From Norana najaformis (lineage: Eukaryota; Annelida; Clitellata; Crassiclitellata; Hormogastridae), in NCBI GenBank assembly GCA_964023275.1, contig OZ029914.1:32123351-32187350 (forward strand): 64,000 nucleotides of DNA, written 5' to 3'. The notes under the pieces were generated by a model. The model saw only the letters and a program-made list of their open reading frames with translations. It had not been told where the DNA came from and did not search any database. The position numbers and the translations under genes are program-made. Each line of letters starts with the position of its first letter. Position 1 is the first letter of the stretch. Of the stretch, positions 13,661-26,945 are shown one piece after another.

Positions 13661-16600
13661 CAAAATATCTGGTGTTTCTTTGGTTCATTGTTCAGATTCT
13701 GCACTTATGTCGCTTCACTGGTAAGGCTCATTTCTTGTGCAAATCAGTTTAAATAAAAATGTGAATCATTTGATCCAGTTAGTAAATAAATAGTTTGCAT
13801 CTATTAGCACAGTTACATTCTGAATGCAATCAGAAGAATAAGTGAACACAAATATTTGCCTCTTTGAATTAAATTGTGGATTTTGGCAGACAATAAAGAG
13901 AAATGAGGATCTACGTGCAGTCTGTTGAGACAGAAACAGCCCACAGGTGCAGATACGACTGTGTAAAATGGAAATTCATTTTCAGAATTGGGAAATGACA
14001 CTGAATGAAGATTGTTCTGATAAAGTTGGATGTAATTGCTGCCTTTTTATATGCTAAACTATTACACTGTGATTACTTTTTACTGTTAATACAAGTATTA
14101 CTCAATATCGACTACTAACTCTCACTCACTTACTCACTCACTCACACACACCCACACATTCACCTGTAGTTAAATGAGTTTTTTGGATGCTTTTAGGAAG
14201 CAGGAACAACTGGTTAGAACTATAGGGTTTGGTGACTTCTTCACTTTCAGGGGCTGTTTCATGTAGGTTTAAGGAACTGATGCCAACGTCAGGGTATGTG
14301 AAGGCCTCTGTTGAACAGCTAAGACCAGTCGATGGGTGCATAAGTCACGAGCTGACAGAAAATCAACATTCGGTCTATGTTGTCGGTCTGGCCAGTTGGA
14401 ATGACACCAAGGAACAGGTCCCAGTGATCAATCTTTACCTGCAGCTCGTTGCTGGCAGTGGTAAGCAGCAGTACCATGATAGAAAGTTCTGGCTTAAATA
14501 GTGTGATTCAGATGGAGTGATGGAGTGCTGCTTAGCTAAGTAAGGTAGGGTAAAGTAAACAGTCACTTATTATGTGCATTATTACTGGTTCATTTGCAGT
14601 AATTTTTCATGTATTTTGCTTATAATCATTTAATTCCTTGCTGCTTCTAATATTGGCTCTTGGATTCATTTTCCATGTTTGTGGTTTTTGTTTGTGAACT
14701 AGCTGTGATAAATGAAGAAAAACGATTATTAAGGTAGAATATGCATGTGTTTACATAATGTGGGTGGGCCGTAATGTGATGATAGAAAGTTTACCTTTTA
14801 TTAAAGTTGTCAGTGATATGTTGGTTGAAGCTGTTGTAAATAGTAAAATATGGTAACTATTAAAAATGAATATAAAGCTTTATGCTCGCTGACTCATGCA
14901 GACACGTCACTGCATTATTTGCAGCCTACACACATATCTGAATGAAAGAAGCCTATGTTCGCTAACTATAAATCATCTGAAATAGTGGCTCTTGCTTCTC
15001 TATAATGCCTCATTATTTCTGCTTCTTCACCATGATTTAGGGCCTGGCAACGTGGAACAAGCAATCAGCGGCATGTTATTTAGTTAAAAGATTTCTCTTT
15101 AAACTTATAAGTCGAATGTTGGGTCCTTTAATGGAATTTCTCTCTAAGAAGACTGTTAGCATTGTCATGCTGTATTGGCATGCTGTGTGGCACTAGTATG
15201 CGTTCCATTATGGTTTCTGTAATCTGGCATTTACTGTAATTTGATTTATGTAGTGTAGGGCCTTGGACATATTTTTAGCAGCAGCACTTTGGAGGCACAT
15301 GTTTAAGTCGCATGCTAAGGAAAGGCTTTCACATGCATATGCATGCTTTTGCTGTTCTCTTGCAAATGTCCAAATGCGTGGTTGTTAAAGAATCAATTTT
15401 CCAGCTTCCAGAATTATTTTCCAACTACATTTGGAGTGTAGCCTTATTTTCCATGCCACAAGAATCTGTAGAGCATTTGAATCCAGTTTATATTTAATGG
15501 CTTTGTTTTTATTAATTCTTGCAGATAATTTCTTAACTGTGATTGAGATTTTTCATGGCACTATTTCAAGACGACTGTTGATGAGGTAGATGGAAATTTT
15601 AATGTTGTTTGCAGACTGAGTAAAATTATCGTGAGGATGTGTAGATTGTGGTGGCTGATGTTTGTTACACTGATTTTCCAGTCAATTCCAGTGAAAGAAT
15701 TTTTGTACTTGCGTCTGCACAGCCAGTAATTTGGCGGCTTCATTCTGATGGCAGACGCAATGCCTTCCTTGGCAAATTTCTGGTGAGTTAACATTGTTTG
15801 TGTTATCTCAACAAATTCTTTTCGTGTCTGTAATTGTATGTGGTGTCATTGCCTTAGTGGCAGCAAGGAATGGGAATGGCGAACCGCCTTATATGCCGAG
15901 GCTACAAAACTGAACTTGCTAACACTTCTTGTACTTAGCTGCCCCTCAGGCTAGCTTAAGGGTCTGCTTTACTGTTTTCTTCTTTGTTGTTTGTGTACTG
16001 AACTCTGCTGTACTGTTTAATGGCCTCTCTTTGTGTAGACAGGGTTAACTGTTCCTCCAAGCACGGTAACTGAGGAATGTGGAATACTTACTGCATTTTG
16101 CACATAAGACATATCAGCACGTTGTGTAAGCAGGGTTCAAATTTCAGTGGCATTGTATTGTCTTGTACAAATGATGACAAAATCCATTTTCAGACCAGAC
16201 CACTTCAGAGGGATTACCTCTTCCACTCTTCCTACCTATACTTGGTTTAGGAACTCTAGGCAGTGTATAAGAGGTAGATTTTCAGCTTAGAGCAAAGGAT
16301 ATGTAACACTAAAGGCAAATGGTGTTTATTTGCACCAAGACACAATTCTTGGCTGGTGCAAAGACGGACGTGGCACAGATGTCAGCTGCTGCCGAGTCAA
16401 GCATGCATTGATAAATATTTGTGTATTTTAGGTGTCTGATCAGTCGCAGGTCAGTCATGATTTGCACCTGAAATTCAAAATGAGAACAATGGCAATTCCA
16501 TTCAAAGACGACGTGAGGTTACTTGAAAGCTGGGCTCGAAAGAAGTGGGGAGCAGTGACGACCCTAGTTTACCTGAAGCAGTCGGTCACTTGGATCAGGT

Positions 16601-19600
16601 TACTTGTTGGCCAAGGTATACACCAGTTAAAGTCTGCTAGCAACAAACAGGAATGATTTGAAGTAGGATCCTGAAGTTGGGTTAAATGACTCCAATCTAG
16701 AAATAGATCAAAGATGATGACAGTGAAGGTGACATCAGTAGTGATAACCATGATGGTGATTATGACTTAAAGGAAGTGATGAAATGAAAAAAGTTATCGT
16801 ATTTTCCGGTGACATCAGTAGTGATGGTGATTATGACTTAAAGGAAGTGATGAAATAAAAAAAAGTTATCGTATTTTCTCACATATAAACTGCATGTGGA
16901 TATAGACTGCACAAGCATATAACCCGTGGAAAGTAGGCAGAAGATAAAAAGTTTACTGATGTTCTGCAACTTATGGTACTGTCATTGTGCTACGACTCGT
17001 AAACTACAGTAATCTCATGGTGACATCTGTGTAAAACAAATTGGCATAAACTGCACGTCGAGATAACCCACGGGGGGTGCGAGGTTTGTAAAATCTCACG
17101 TTACATGCTGTTTTATGTATGAAAATATGGTAATGACCCAGATGAGGCCAGTTGATAAATGTGGAGAATAAACAGATCTGCAGTCTGTCAGAAATCATGT
17201 TTTTGAATAAAAGTTCCAATAATAGTGTTTGCACAAATGTTATGTGTAATTGTAATTGGACATTTATTTAGCGCTGCTTCAAGAGAAACTAATCAGGGGG
17301 CGTTTTCTGTGATATCCAAAATGATGTTAAATGTTTTTTTCAACCAAACGTTCATCGATTAGTGAGCATTGCTCAGGTAACTGGAAATGTCACCCATAGC
17401 AAACTCATGCACACATGCTGAACCTAACTGACAGGTTCTCATCTAGAGTTGACAGATGTTCCTACCTCTTTATGGTCTCATCTAGAGTTGACAGATGTTC
17501 CTACCTCTTTATGGTCTCATCTAGAGTTGACAGATGTTCCTACCTCTTTATGGTCTCATCTAGAGTTGACAGATGTTCCTACCTCTTTATGGTCTCATCT
17601 AGAGTTGACAGATGTTCCTACCTCTTTATGGTCTCATCTAGAGTTGACAGATGTTCCTACCTCTTGATGGTCTCATCACGGGAAGTTATGCTGACAAAGT
17701 ACAGCTGAGATTGAAGTGTTGTTGTGGTTTTTTGGTTTTACTGTTGTCCTTCTGAACAATAAATTCAAGACATCTGATATTTCATGTTTCCTGTCTAGCG
17801 CCAGGTGCAAGTCCTTTATGCCATCCTCAGTCGAATTTGCCAAATATGCTCGCTGGACGTGTTGACGAACAAATCGTTCGGGGAGCCTTCAGGAAAATTA
17901 ACGAAACTGTTCACCACAGGTTGATCCGTGCTAAAGACAGATTTTGGAGTAAAGGGAGGCATATGTGAGATTAGAATGTAAAATGTGTGCTCTGAATGGA
18001 TTTAGATGCAAAAATAATTTATGTTAATGCCAGATGTAGAATTACTATGTGAAGTAAAGTCGCCTTTAGGATAACAAGAATCCTTTGAGAGGAATATTTC
18101 TGAAAATTGCTATAAATAACTCGATATATGCACAAGGGGGTAAGTTGAGGACGCAAAATTTACATATACTTAATGTACTGAAAAGTGAATGTTAGACAGT
18201 TTCATTCCAGTGTTTCTGTATTTGAAGTGAGTTATCACCTAATAATAATTTTGGATAATGAGAAACGTCCGGATTATTGATTCTAGGATGTTTCTTTGCA
18301 CAATTATTGAGTGCAATTATTTCAATTTTTTTCGCAGGGATATCCACATCATAGAGTTGCTGTCAGTGCCATCTTTCAGCCGCCAAAGTGATCAGTTGGC
18401 AACGGTGGAGCTGAATGTCCAGTCAGCCATGTCCCTTCCCAGTAAAACTCAGTTGCTCCTAATACTCAAGTCTCATCAACCGGTCAAATGGAAGATGACA
18501 ACACACCGACTGAGAAGGACAATAGATATCATTGTAAGCATTGCTATTGGTCTCTGTGTTTTGATTCAGATGCTTAGTCCATGCTTGACCAACAGTAACT
18601 GTTCTCTTTTACTGGGGCTGGGCTGGGAGCACCTCTGAGTACTTAATTATCTTGATGGGGTGCTTTATAGATTCTCTGAATAAATAAATGAATCCATGTA
18701 ACATGACCAGGTGTTAATACAGTGCCTGTAAAAGAGCTTCTATTAGGCTGAATTCAAGACAGAGGGGAATATGATAAATTTGTTCTAAGTGTGTTCTAAG
18801 ATGTGTCAATGGGTGTGTAGTGCATGAGAAGCTCAAACTGATTTGCCAGCAGTGGAATCACAGAGAGAAGTGCAGTGGATTTTCAAATTGAAATTTGAGA
18901 TATTTGATGACTACAATTTTGAATTCATTGCCTATATGTACAGATTAATAGATGCTCAGCTGTGGACCCAGCCAAATAAAGTTTTCTCTTATAAGGGTCA
19001 ATGAGGTGATGTCCACACAGCAAAAATTATTTGCATAAACTTTATGACCGCAGCTTTGAGGCCATATTTAATATGTTTATGTTAACCGATTTGATTCATG
19101 TGTTTTCATGACAGACTGACCAGCCACTGGACAGCAATGGTATAAATACACGGTACTTCCGAGTGTCAGCCGAGCGACTGAGTTCGTTCTCTTGCCGAAG
19201 CTTAATCACTTGGGCAACGGAGAAATATGGTCCTCCCGTGTCCTACGCCTTTGCCAAACTTGCCAACAAACTTGATCTCACAGTTGATGCCAAAGGTTAG
19301 GCAATTACTACTCTAAGTTAGTTCACCTATATATTCTGTTTTCTGATTTTTATTGGTCTTCCATCGGCATGGAATGCCAAAGACAAAAAGACGTGGTATT
19401 TTGTTTCTTCTGCTTAAAATCAATTCATTTTCATGAGGTGTGTTAAGTAGAAGTAGATGGGTTAATTATGTGATCAGGTCCAAGAACAATGTATATGTAG
19501 TAATGAATATGCTGTAATGGTTTGCACATGAAGCTGTTTGAGGCTGTTGTTAATTGCGCGTGTTATAAATGCCTGTTTAATAATAATAATAATTAATAAT

Positions 19601-22600
19601 AATAATAAACCCAATGAAAAAGCTGAGATTTTATGTTCACTTTATATCTCTGCATATGAGAGAGCAAGAGAGCTTGTTTGCTGAAATTGCTGTGAACGTT
19701 GTTTCTTTGCAAGACAACAGTTTTACATTTTGCAAATATTTTAGAGTGTGCTGTGACTTTTTGAATTGTTCAGGAAATTACTTGAGTTGTTGTTGTGTTG
19801 CAGAGTGGACGGATGTTAAGATGCTATCTACGACCGTCTTGCCTGTGGATGAGAAACACTCCATGTTATCTGAGACAAGGAACCTCAAACATCTGATAGT
19901 CCGCTCTCTGTCTCTCAGCTGTAAAGACAATGGCATGAAAATTGCCATCTGGAAATATTTCCTCAGAGTATGTTAAACTTCTTACCTTTCTATTGCTCTG
20001 TTAGTGCCATTGCTGTAATGCGTGAGATACCAACTTCTAGTGCATGGATCAAGGTTGGGGGTACAGATGTACTTGGTCTTGAGTCCTCATTTGCCTGTAA
20101 GTAAGTAAGTAAGACATTTGTTAGCGTGCCATGTGTCCATCGGCTGAGCAAGGAATCGTAGGAGTAACGTTCGTGCTTTCATGGGGACAATCTAAATGGA
20201 GTGGGAGATTTGTGCATACCTATACCTAATCAACTGTTCTGTAAATTCATAAGTTGCAACGAAATGCCTTACCTAAAAACTGCCTCATGTTTTGCATCAA
20301 CCATGTTAGTTCATCCTTAGATTGATTTCATGGCTTGATTGCCAACATCCATTTGTGTACATGTCTACTCATTTGCTTACTCACTTATTCACTCACTCAT
20401 GGCTGTTTGCAATTGTGATGGAATGAATAATTAATAAATGACTGATTTTTATTGATCTGTAAGCTACAAATTTGACTGAATATTTAATGTTTGGTTTTCA
20501 TAGTTGTGCATTTGATTTTTTTAATCTGTAGAACTACCCAGTCTCCATAGGCAACATTTCTCTCCTCAGCCCCATCTGTCAAGCCACTGAGTTTGGGACA
20601 CAATTCGTTCTGTCATCTCGATATTCCGACTGTGGAACCTTTAAACAAATTACTAGTGATGGAGCTTCAATTTTTACAAACGCCGTAAGAAGTATTGGTT
20701 GGTCATGCATATCCTAATCTGTTGTGATCTGTTTTGTCTGGTGACTGTGATTTCAATTTGACCTGATGTAAACACCTGATATAAACTTACCATGTAAGTT
20801 CAAGGATTAAGTAACTGGAGCTTTGACCTTGTTACTGGTCAGTCTGCAGCAGGTACTAGTATATGTACCGGAAGAGATTGAATTGAAGAATTAGATGAGT
20901 TACCCAGAGGTGCTCTACAAAGGCATATACACAATTTAATACACTCCTGTATTAATTTGTAACTCAAAAACGTTAAAAATTAAGTGCCTGTCTTGGTTAT
21001 AAAACCATTTGTCATCTTTACAGGAATGCGATACTGTACCACCCTACAACCTTGTGCCAAAGTGGAGTGAAATGATCCTAAGAACCACATAAATTACTGA
21101 AATTTGGATATGAAGTAATTTGAAAATATTAAAATGTTGCAGTTTCTTTTGTGACAGGTTGTGGTGCGACCACTGCCAATGTCACATGATTCCAGGCTGA
21201 ACTTGTTAACAGAACCGTATTCACCGATTGTCATCAATGTTAGCTGCCACTACCTGGTACCAAAAGTAATTTCTTCAGATTCTGTCTTATGTTAAATTAT
21301 CACAAGTGAAATTGTTTGGCAAATTTTTAGTTTTAAATGGAAAATGTTTAGTTTTAAAGTTCTAGTATGAATCATGAAAGTTTTATAAAAGATTGATTTA
21401 TGTGTAAACTGTTTTATTGTTGCTGGTAATATATTTATGTACTAAAGTTTATGTACTAGATAGATTTTTTTATTAAAGAATCATTTGGGTTTTTTAGAAT
21501 GGCCGACATGACCATCCATCAAAAGTACACTTTGAATTGAAGCTTTTTAAAGACAGAGCCTTCCACAATGAAATTGCTGTTTTTCCGGCCAAGTTCTCCC
21601 TGGCAGAACAACTTTTTGTGGAGGTCAGCATCACTAGTGGTAAGTTGCTTCAGCTTTTGTCTAACTCATTCTCGATGACTGACTCTGTAAAGTAGCATTC
21701 AGAGGTAACTTTCCATGTGAAGTTCTCAGTAAATTGGAAATTTAATTTCACCTTAAAGTGTTGTGCACCCAATGGCTATTTAAAATCAATCTGAAAAGAA
21801 GATGATGCAAGCACATTTGGAACTTTACAAAAGATTTTAAACCTTAAAGGCAATTGGTCTTATATAAAGATATTACTTGCATTTCAGCTAAATATTTTAA
21901 AGGATTCTTAGTTTGCATTGTTTTTGATAGGTTCTTGAAGTTTATTTATTTATCAACATTGTGGTCCTGTAATTTTAGAGAAATTATGGCATTAGCTTGT
22001 GGCTGTTCCAGTTTTAAAATCCTTTTATCTGGTTTTCCACTTCAGATGCTCAGTTGAATGTCCTCGTCAAGAACTGCTCGTTGGAACCGAATGAAAATCG
22101 GACTGGAAATCATTTGAAGGAACACCAGCTCATCATTGATGGGTCAGTAATGTTTATGCTTTCCCTAGTATTTTATTACTATCAGTTTTTGCCTATTTAG
22201 GTTTTAAAAACCTGTTAGGTTTAAAAAATTGAAGAGGGCATTATTCTAGAATGACTATTCTTCATTGCTGTTTTTTGTGTGGTGTGAATGTGCTGTGGAA
22301 GGCCGAGATAAGTGTTAGTGCAGAAATCTAGTTGCATTGCTCTCTTATATGACATGGGCAGTAGGGCAGTGGCTGAGACGGTTGTTGAGAGCAGGGCCAT
22401 CTAAACTTCTTATTACAACTACTACAACTGCAGCTACTGCTACTATTACGTGTACTACTACTACCTCTGCATGCACTGCAAATGAGTGTTTTGGTACATC
22501 AAATGATTGTAATAAGGCACTTTCTTATTGCCTCTTTCGTCTTTTTTTAAAGCCACAGTGCCTTGCAGCAAGTTATAGTCAGAGTATGGAAGTAGGAAGC

Positions 22601-25060
22601 CAGTAATAAGCATTTAAATAGACTTTAGAAACTTCTTGTCAAAATAAAACTCATCAGATGAATCTGTGAGCATTAGGCATGTTTTGCAAATTCTGGTGTG
22701 GCATTGCTTATTTTAATGGAGATGGAAAATATTAGCATTACATGTGAGCATTGGCTTAGTGTGTCCACTTATGTTTTCATCTGCTTATGTGTCTGTGTAT
22801 GTGTCTGTTTACGTATCTGCTATGCCATGGTTCAGTCTGTTTTTGCATGCATTGATTTGTTTGGCAGTTTATTTGACAGTTTGTGTGTGTTGATTTCTTG
22901 TGTCCTTTTAAGAATGTTTACTTGAATTGAACAGATGTCCGGCTGATAAGACAATTAAGTGGATTGATGAGAAGGACATTAGTTCCGAACGCAGTGGCCA
23001 ACACTTTGCATTTGATTTTCTTGAGCACTGGGACATGGACGCCATCGTCACCTTGAAGTGCAGCGTTACAATCTGCACCCAGAATGCAGACCACAGCATC
23101 CCGGGCATTGCTCAGGTATGCCTGTAACAGCTAATGCTACCTGAATGTAATGTAGTTTAATAGAGCATTTGTTCAAAGCCATACATCACATCTGTGAGTA
23201 GCTCTCAGCAACAGCTCTTTGAGAAGTACTGATAAAGGTACTATATGCATTGTTTAGATATATATTTACCACAACATTTATTACTCTGATAATACTACAC
23301 CAACAGTATAGACTGACTGGAACAGTGCAACAGGAACCAGGTAAAAGCTGCTGTACAAGCATGTGATGTTTTATAGCGGACTGAAACAGAAACAGGTACA
23401 GATACAGGAATGATACGGAATGGAATAATTTATGTCTTTATGGATCACTTGATTTGATGACTAGAGAGTAGGGCACGGAGCATGGGTAACTAATTTCACT
23501 TGCAATATTTTTGGCTATTATTTTTCATTTATTTATTACTTTTTATGCTTATTTTTTGATTGCTTGAATTAAGTAATTGTTATTTTGCATATTTCTTTGT
23601 TCTGTCTTCAGTGTTCCTCTGGCAGACCAAACTGTGATCATCCAAAGTCTTCTTCCACAAATCATGACAGCATTACTTTCATCACTAGAGGGCCACTCGT
23701 TCTTATACCAGCTAACAAGCCATCACCTTCTTCAGTCATGGGTTTGTCATTATTTTAAATAAATAAATGTATTTATAAATTTAGAAGTAACATACTGATT
23801 TTGTTTCTGTTCTTGCTGCCATTAACTCTTTAAGAATGATTACCAAATTGATTTAAAATATATGGGTTAATAATACTGATAGGAGTAATACATTATGTTA
23901 AAAATCGGTTTTGTGTTAGCTGATTATTGTTTGGTTTTATGTTACATGTAGAAGAAATTCTTTCACCTAAGCCTGTGGAGGTGATAGTCGTACCAAAGGA
24001 GGTACCAGTACATTCGCATACAGTGCATTCTGCGTGCAGTGGAGTTGTGATTGTTGAAGGAGTGACAACTGGAGCAGTCATTGGAATATCGTTTGCCGCT
24101 TTTTCCATAGGAGTTTTGCTGGTGTTATCACTGTGGTACATTCACACTCGAACAGGTGAGATGACCTTGTCAGACAGAATCTGTTGCAAATTTATTTTTT
24201 TCTGCATTTGTTTAGCACCACTATCTAAAGACCAAGCCTCAGTCGGTGGTGCTGAGCAATTGTAAGTGAAGGAGTTGCTCAAGGTCCCGTCACAGTAACC
24301 ATCTTATAGGAGGCTCGAACACATATTCTCTACGTTACAAGCCGAGCACCCTATCCAATCGGCCACTGTACATATACGTGTATACTGGTGAGATAGATGA
24401 TCTTTCATTTAATTGAAATAATCTGTTATGCATTGAGACTGTATATTTCTCAGGTATTATGATTAGTGTTTTTAAAGTGAGATTATACGTAACACAAGTG
24501 AACTAATCTGCTGTAGAATGAGATGATGTGTCGTGTAGGTAGGATAATCTGCTAGACATGTAAGGCTGTCTGTCATGTGTTTTGTATCATTGATACTTGT
24601 TTACTCGGTGTTAATTTGCATAGCAGGGTTAATTGTGAATAGCTTTGATGCAGTTATCTTCCATGACCTCTGTGATAGTTGATTGTGGTCCATAGGTTTG
24701 AATAGGGCTCCTGGATTCATTGAATGTGATCCAGGTGTTTGAATAGAGCCGTGGACTTGAGTGTGGTCCAGGAGTTACAATAGGGCCGTCCTTTCATCAC
24801 ATATTCCAGGGTAATAGGAGGCATCCAATTCAAGGAAATTACTATATTTTATGCTAACGAGACTTGAAATTTCTTTTCTTCTAATTCTGTATTCTGGAGG
24901 AATTCTTGTTTGCTGTCAGATTGGCTCTTTTGTTAGCATTCTGTAATATTTCTCTTTAGGACCAAAGAAGAGAATTGGTCTGAAGTCAATAGATTCCAGG
25001 AGAACTTCCATTCCAGGCTCTGGTGTGTCCTCGATTCTTCGTGACACGTCTATGCGCTGA
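13657..25060 (+). CDS. TGFBR3: Betaglycan-like TGF-beta co-receptor (TGFBR3/endoglin family)
   Basis: Seventeen exons: 13657-13720, 14251-14460, 15525-15585, 15692-15782, 16432-16615, 17799-17919, 18338-18533, 19115-19295, 19804-19967, 20532-20684, 21158-21265, 21498-21639, 22046-22142, 22935-23115, 23612-23741, 23952-24155, 24960-25060. They total exactly 796 codons including the stop; human betaglycan is about 850 aa. The order is signal peptide (1-21), two-part orphan domain (about 22-370), ZP module (about 408-690, with many cysteines), and one membrane segment (about 734-757, GISFAAFSIGVLL...LWYI). A tail of about 38 residues follows. Orphan-domain hallmarks are ESWARKKWGAVT and DIHIIELL; the membrane region closely follows vertebrate betaglycan. 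Family role: presents TGF-beta/inhibin-type ligands to signalling receptors at the cell surface. No Ser-Gly attachment cluster is seen in the inter-domain linkers. The tail ends in TSMR, without the C-terminal PDZ ligand of vertebrate betaglycan. An alternative 3' exon cannot be excluded. Confidence 0.92.
15855..15915 (+). repeat. Partial SINE (family A body) in betaglycan intron
   Basis: The segment GGGAATGGCGAACCGCC followed by TATATGCCGAGGC matches the body of the tRNA-headed SINE at 52785-53095 (minus), which reads CTGGCAACTCGCC and then TCATATGCCGAGGCC. Only the 3' body is recognisable here. Confidence 0.5.
16728..16878. repeat. Imperfect tandem duplication, unit about 75-80 bp
   Basis: The segment starting GGTGACATCAGTAGTGAT and ending AAAAGTTATCGTATTTTC occurs twice in a row. 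The second copy lacks about 9 bases. It lies in the intron after the exon ending at 16615. Confidence 0.85.
17437..17677. repeat. 39-bp minisatellite, about 6.2 near-identical copies
   Basis: Six tandem 39-bp units (TCTCATCTAGAGTTGACAGA... to CTCTTTATGG) are almost identical; only the last changes TTTATGG to TTGATGG. Because 39 is divisible by three, all frames stay open and give a spurious repeat peptide. The array lies in a betaglycan intron (16616-17798). Its unit resembles, in inverted orientation, the segment AGGAAC...TGTCAACTCT of the dispersed family at 45190-45735 and 53160-53700. Confidence 0.95.
24232..24372 (-). mobile_element. tRNA-derived SINE (family B), minus strand, in betaglycan's last intron
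   Basis: Read on the minus strand it has a tRNA-like head: CGATTGGATAGGGTGCTC (A-box region) and TGTTCGAGCC (B box), about 30 bases apart. A body beginning GACCTTGAGCAACTCC and ending near GCTCAG follows. The CCTTGxGCAA...CTCAG body recurs at 35735-35900. A real tRNA is excluded because the acceptor and anticodon stems do not pair convincingly. Confidence 0.7.
24677..24800. repeat. Degenerate three-unit minisatellite (about 40 bp)
   Basis: Three diverged units each carry TGTGGTCCA (or TGTGATCCA), a short spacer, then AATAGGGC or AATAGAGC. The array is in the last betaglycan intron, far from both splice sites. Confidence 0.7.
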
Positions 25061-25311
25061 ATGGGACACTACTAAACGGATAAAACCTCTTGTGCCTCCA
25101 CCACTTTTCCAATTGTCTCTTCCACTTCTCCAGGTACTGATGCTAAACAACTAAACTGATGGTAGGGTTTGTTTGCAGTGCAACCATTGTTTCACTTTTC
25201 TTGGTGTGGCTGGAAAAAAACCAGACCAGCAGAGAATTTGTGGAAAGTTGAATGCCATCAAAGTTTCCTGTGTTACAGTCTTGCTAGCCTTTCTAAAGAA
25301 AGTTTAGAAAG

Positions 25312-25317
25312 AATAAA
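25312..25317 (+). terminator. Poly(A) signal AATAAA, proximal, betaglycan
   Basis: A canonical AATAAA about 250 bases after the betaglycan stop codon. It is the first candidate for 3'-end formation. A second signal at 28047 would give a 3' UTR of about 3 kb. Confidence 0.45.
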
Positions 25318-26769
25318 CTAAGTGACTGAACTTGTTACACCTTAAGAGCGTTTGCAGATATTTTTGTTGGAAAGATTCATAAAACTACTTTTGAAATGGT
25401 CACTCTGTTTAATTGTGTGGCTTGGTTGGAAGTAATTCGTGTGTTGTTAAAAAATGACTGAAGCACTGTGTCATATTTGATGATGTTTTGACAAATGTTG
25501 ACTTGTATTAAATTATGCTAAGGCGGTTGTGATCATTTCAGTCATATATTGAACGTCTTGCCATTAAACTTAAATCATTTGGATAATCTGCAGAGAGCAG
25601 ATGGTCTTTGTTATTTGAAAAGTGGTGTTATGTATGGTTCACGTTTAGACGATTGGATTGCTGAGTTCTGTAGAAATAGTGGTTTGATGTGAGAGATGTG
25701 TATCTTCAACTATTAAAAAGTTAAATACAGTGTGATAACTAGGAGCTGATCCTGACCGCTCTAGGGCATTTTAAATGTCTGTTGTTTAGTAAGTATTTAC
25801 TGTTTGGACACATTTTTGTCTGGCAGAATGCTTGGTTGTCCTCAAGTTATGAGTTTTTCATTTAATTGCAATTATGAACAACACCAAAGTTCAGTTGGTT
25901 TACTGAAGTTGTGACAGTTTTACTTGAATTATGTACGGTTTTCTGAATATGTGAATTATCAGTTTTGCTGCACAGCATTAGTTTCCTTGTGATGCCTAAA
26001 TTTGAAATTAGCATTCGTAGCATTAGAATCCTGCTGCATATGATGGTCAACCTAAACTCACCAGTCACTGAAAAAGATTGGAAATCAACCTGAAAATAAG
26101 ACTTGGTATTACTGCATCCATTAACCAATAGTGAGAATTTTTTATTTTGAACACATTTTTTGACAGATTGTTCATTCTTGCCTACAGTAGGTTTATGTGT
26201 TTTGTTCTGTTTTAATTTTTATTTTCATTTTACTCAGTTGTTCTTTTTTAATCTATTACTAATTCCCTTCTTTGATATATTTCTGTAAATTTAATCATTT
26301 TTTAATTATACTAGAAATGTTTATAATGTGCTTTTGCAAAATCCTTAATGTTTCATTCCGTTGTTTAAAGGCAGCCCCAGTGATGGCAGTAATGTTGTTT
26401 TGTATGATTTGGTTGAGAAATTCTCAGATATATATTCCATTATATATTTCAGTGTAATTATCATAATTATTTTTTATTAGCATGAAATCTTTATGAAAAT
26501 GTTGTTGTGTGCAAGAAACTTTAAGAAATAGTAATGGTCTTTGTTAGGAATGATATGCTATGAATTTTAAAATCATTTGTATGTATCACTTTTTATCTTC
26601 GACAAGAAATAGGCAATCTATACATTAAAAACAGCTTTAAGAAGAGATACATTTAGTTTGAGATTAATACATGAGTTTGATGCATTTGTGAACATAGTGC
26701 CACTTTAGTGTTTGCATCACAGCATGTAATGGTAACATGCACACATCATGCCCTTGTACATGTTAAATG

Positions 26770-26945
26770 TGAATGTACATGTTTTTCTATAGCAACCATA
26801 TGGCCTTGACCCTGCTTATTTTTCAAAAATTTCTCGGGTGAGATCCACTTCACCACCGCTGCCCATTTGGATGAGCGCCATGCCATTTAAGGTCCCTGTG
26901 TACAGACTGTGGTATCCCGAGATTAAACTCTGAAATATAGCCACT
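26770..26945 (+). repeat. Dispersed repeat family Z, copy 1
   Basis: The segment GTTTTTCTATAGCAACCATA through GAGATCCACTTCACC to GAGATTAAACTCTG matches 29640-29765 (plus) and the reverse complement of 46780-46935. Nearby modules ACATCATGCCCTT (about 26743) and TACAATCTCCTGCCCA (about 27007) also recur near 29390 and 29420, but in a different order. No coding potential is recognised and the class is unknown. Confidence 0.75.

Noticed and set aside
17437-17677. CRISPR-like regular repeat array
   Set aside because: The repeats are directly adjacent with no unique spacers, and the DNA is eukaryotic. It is a minisatellite.
17415-17708. Open frames encoding a repeated SSRVDRCSYLFMV peptide
   Set aside because: They are produced by the 39-bp minisatellite, whose unit length keeps frames open. 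They lie inside a betaglycan intron with no start or splice context.
24232-24372. A functional tRNA gene on the minus strand
   Set aside because: A- and B-box-like segments are present, but the stems do not pair properly and a SINE body follows. It is called a SINE instead.
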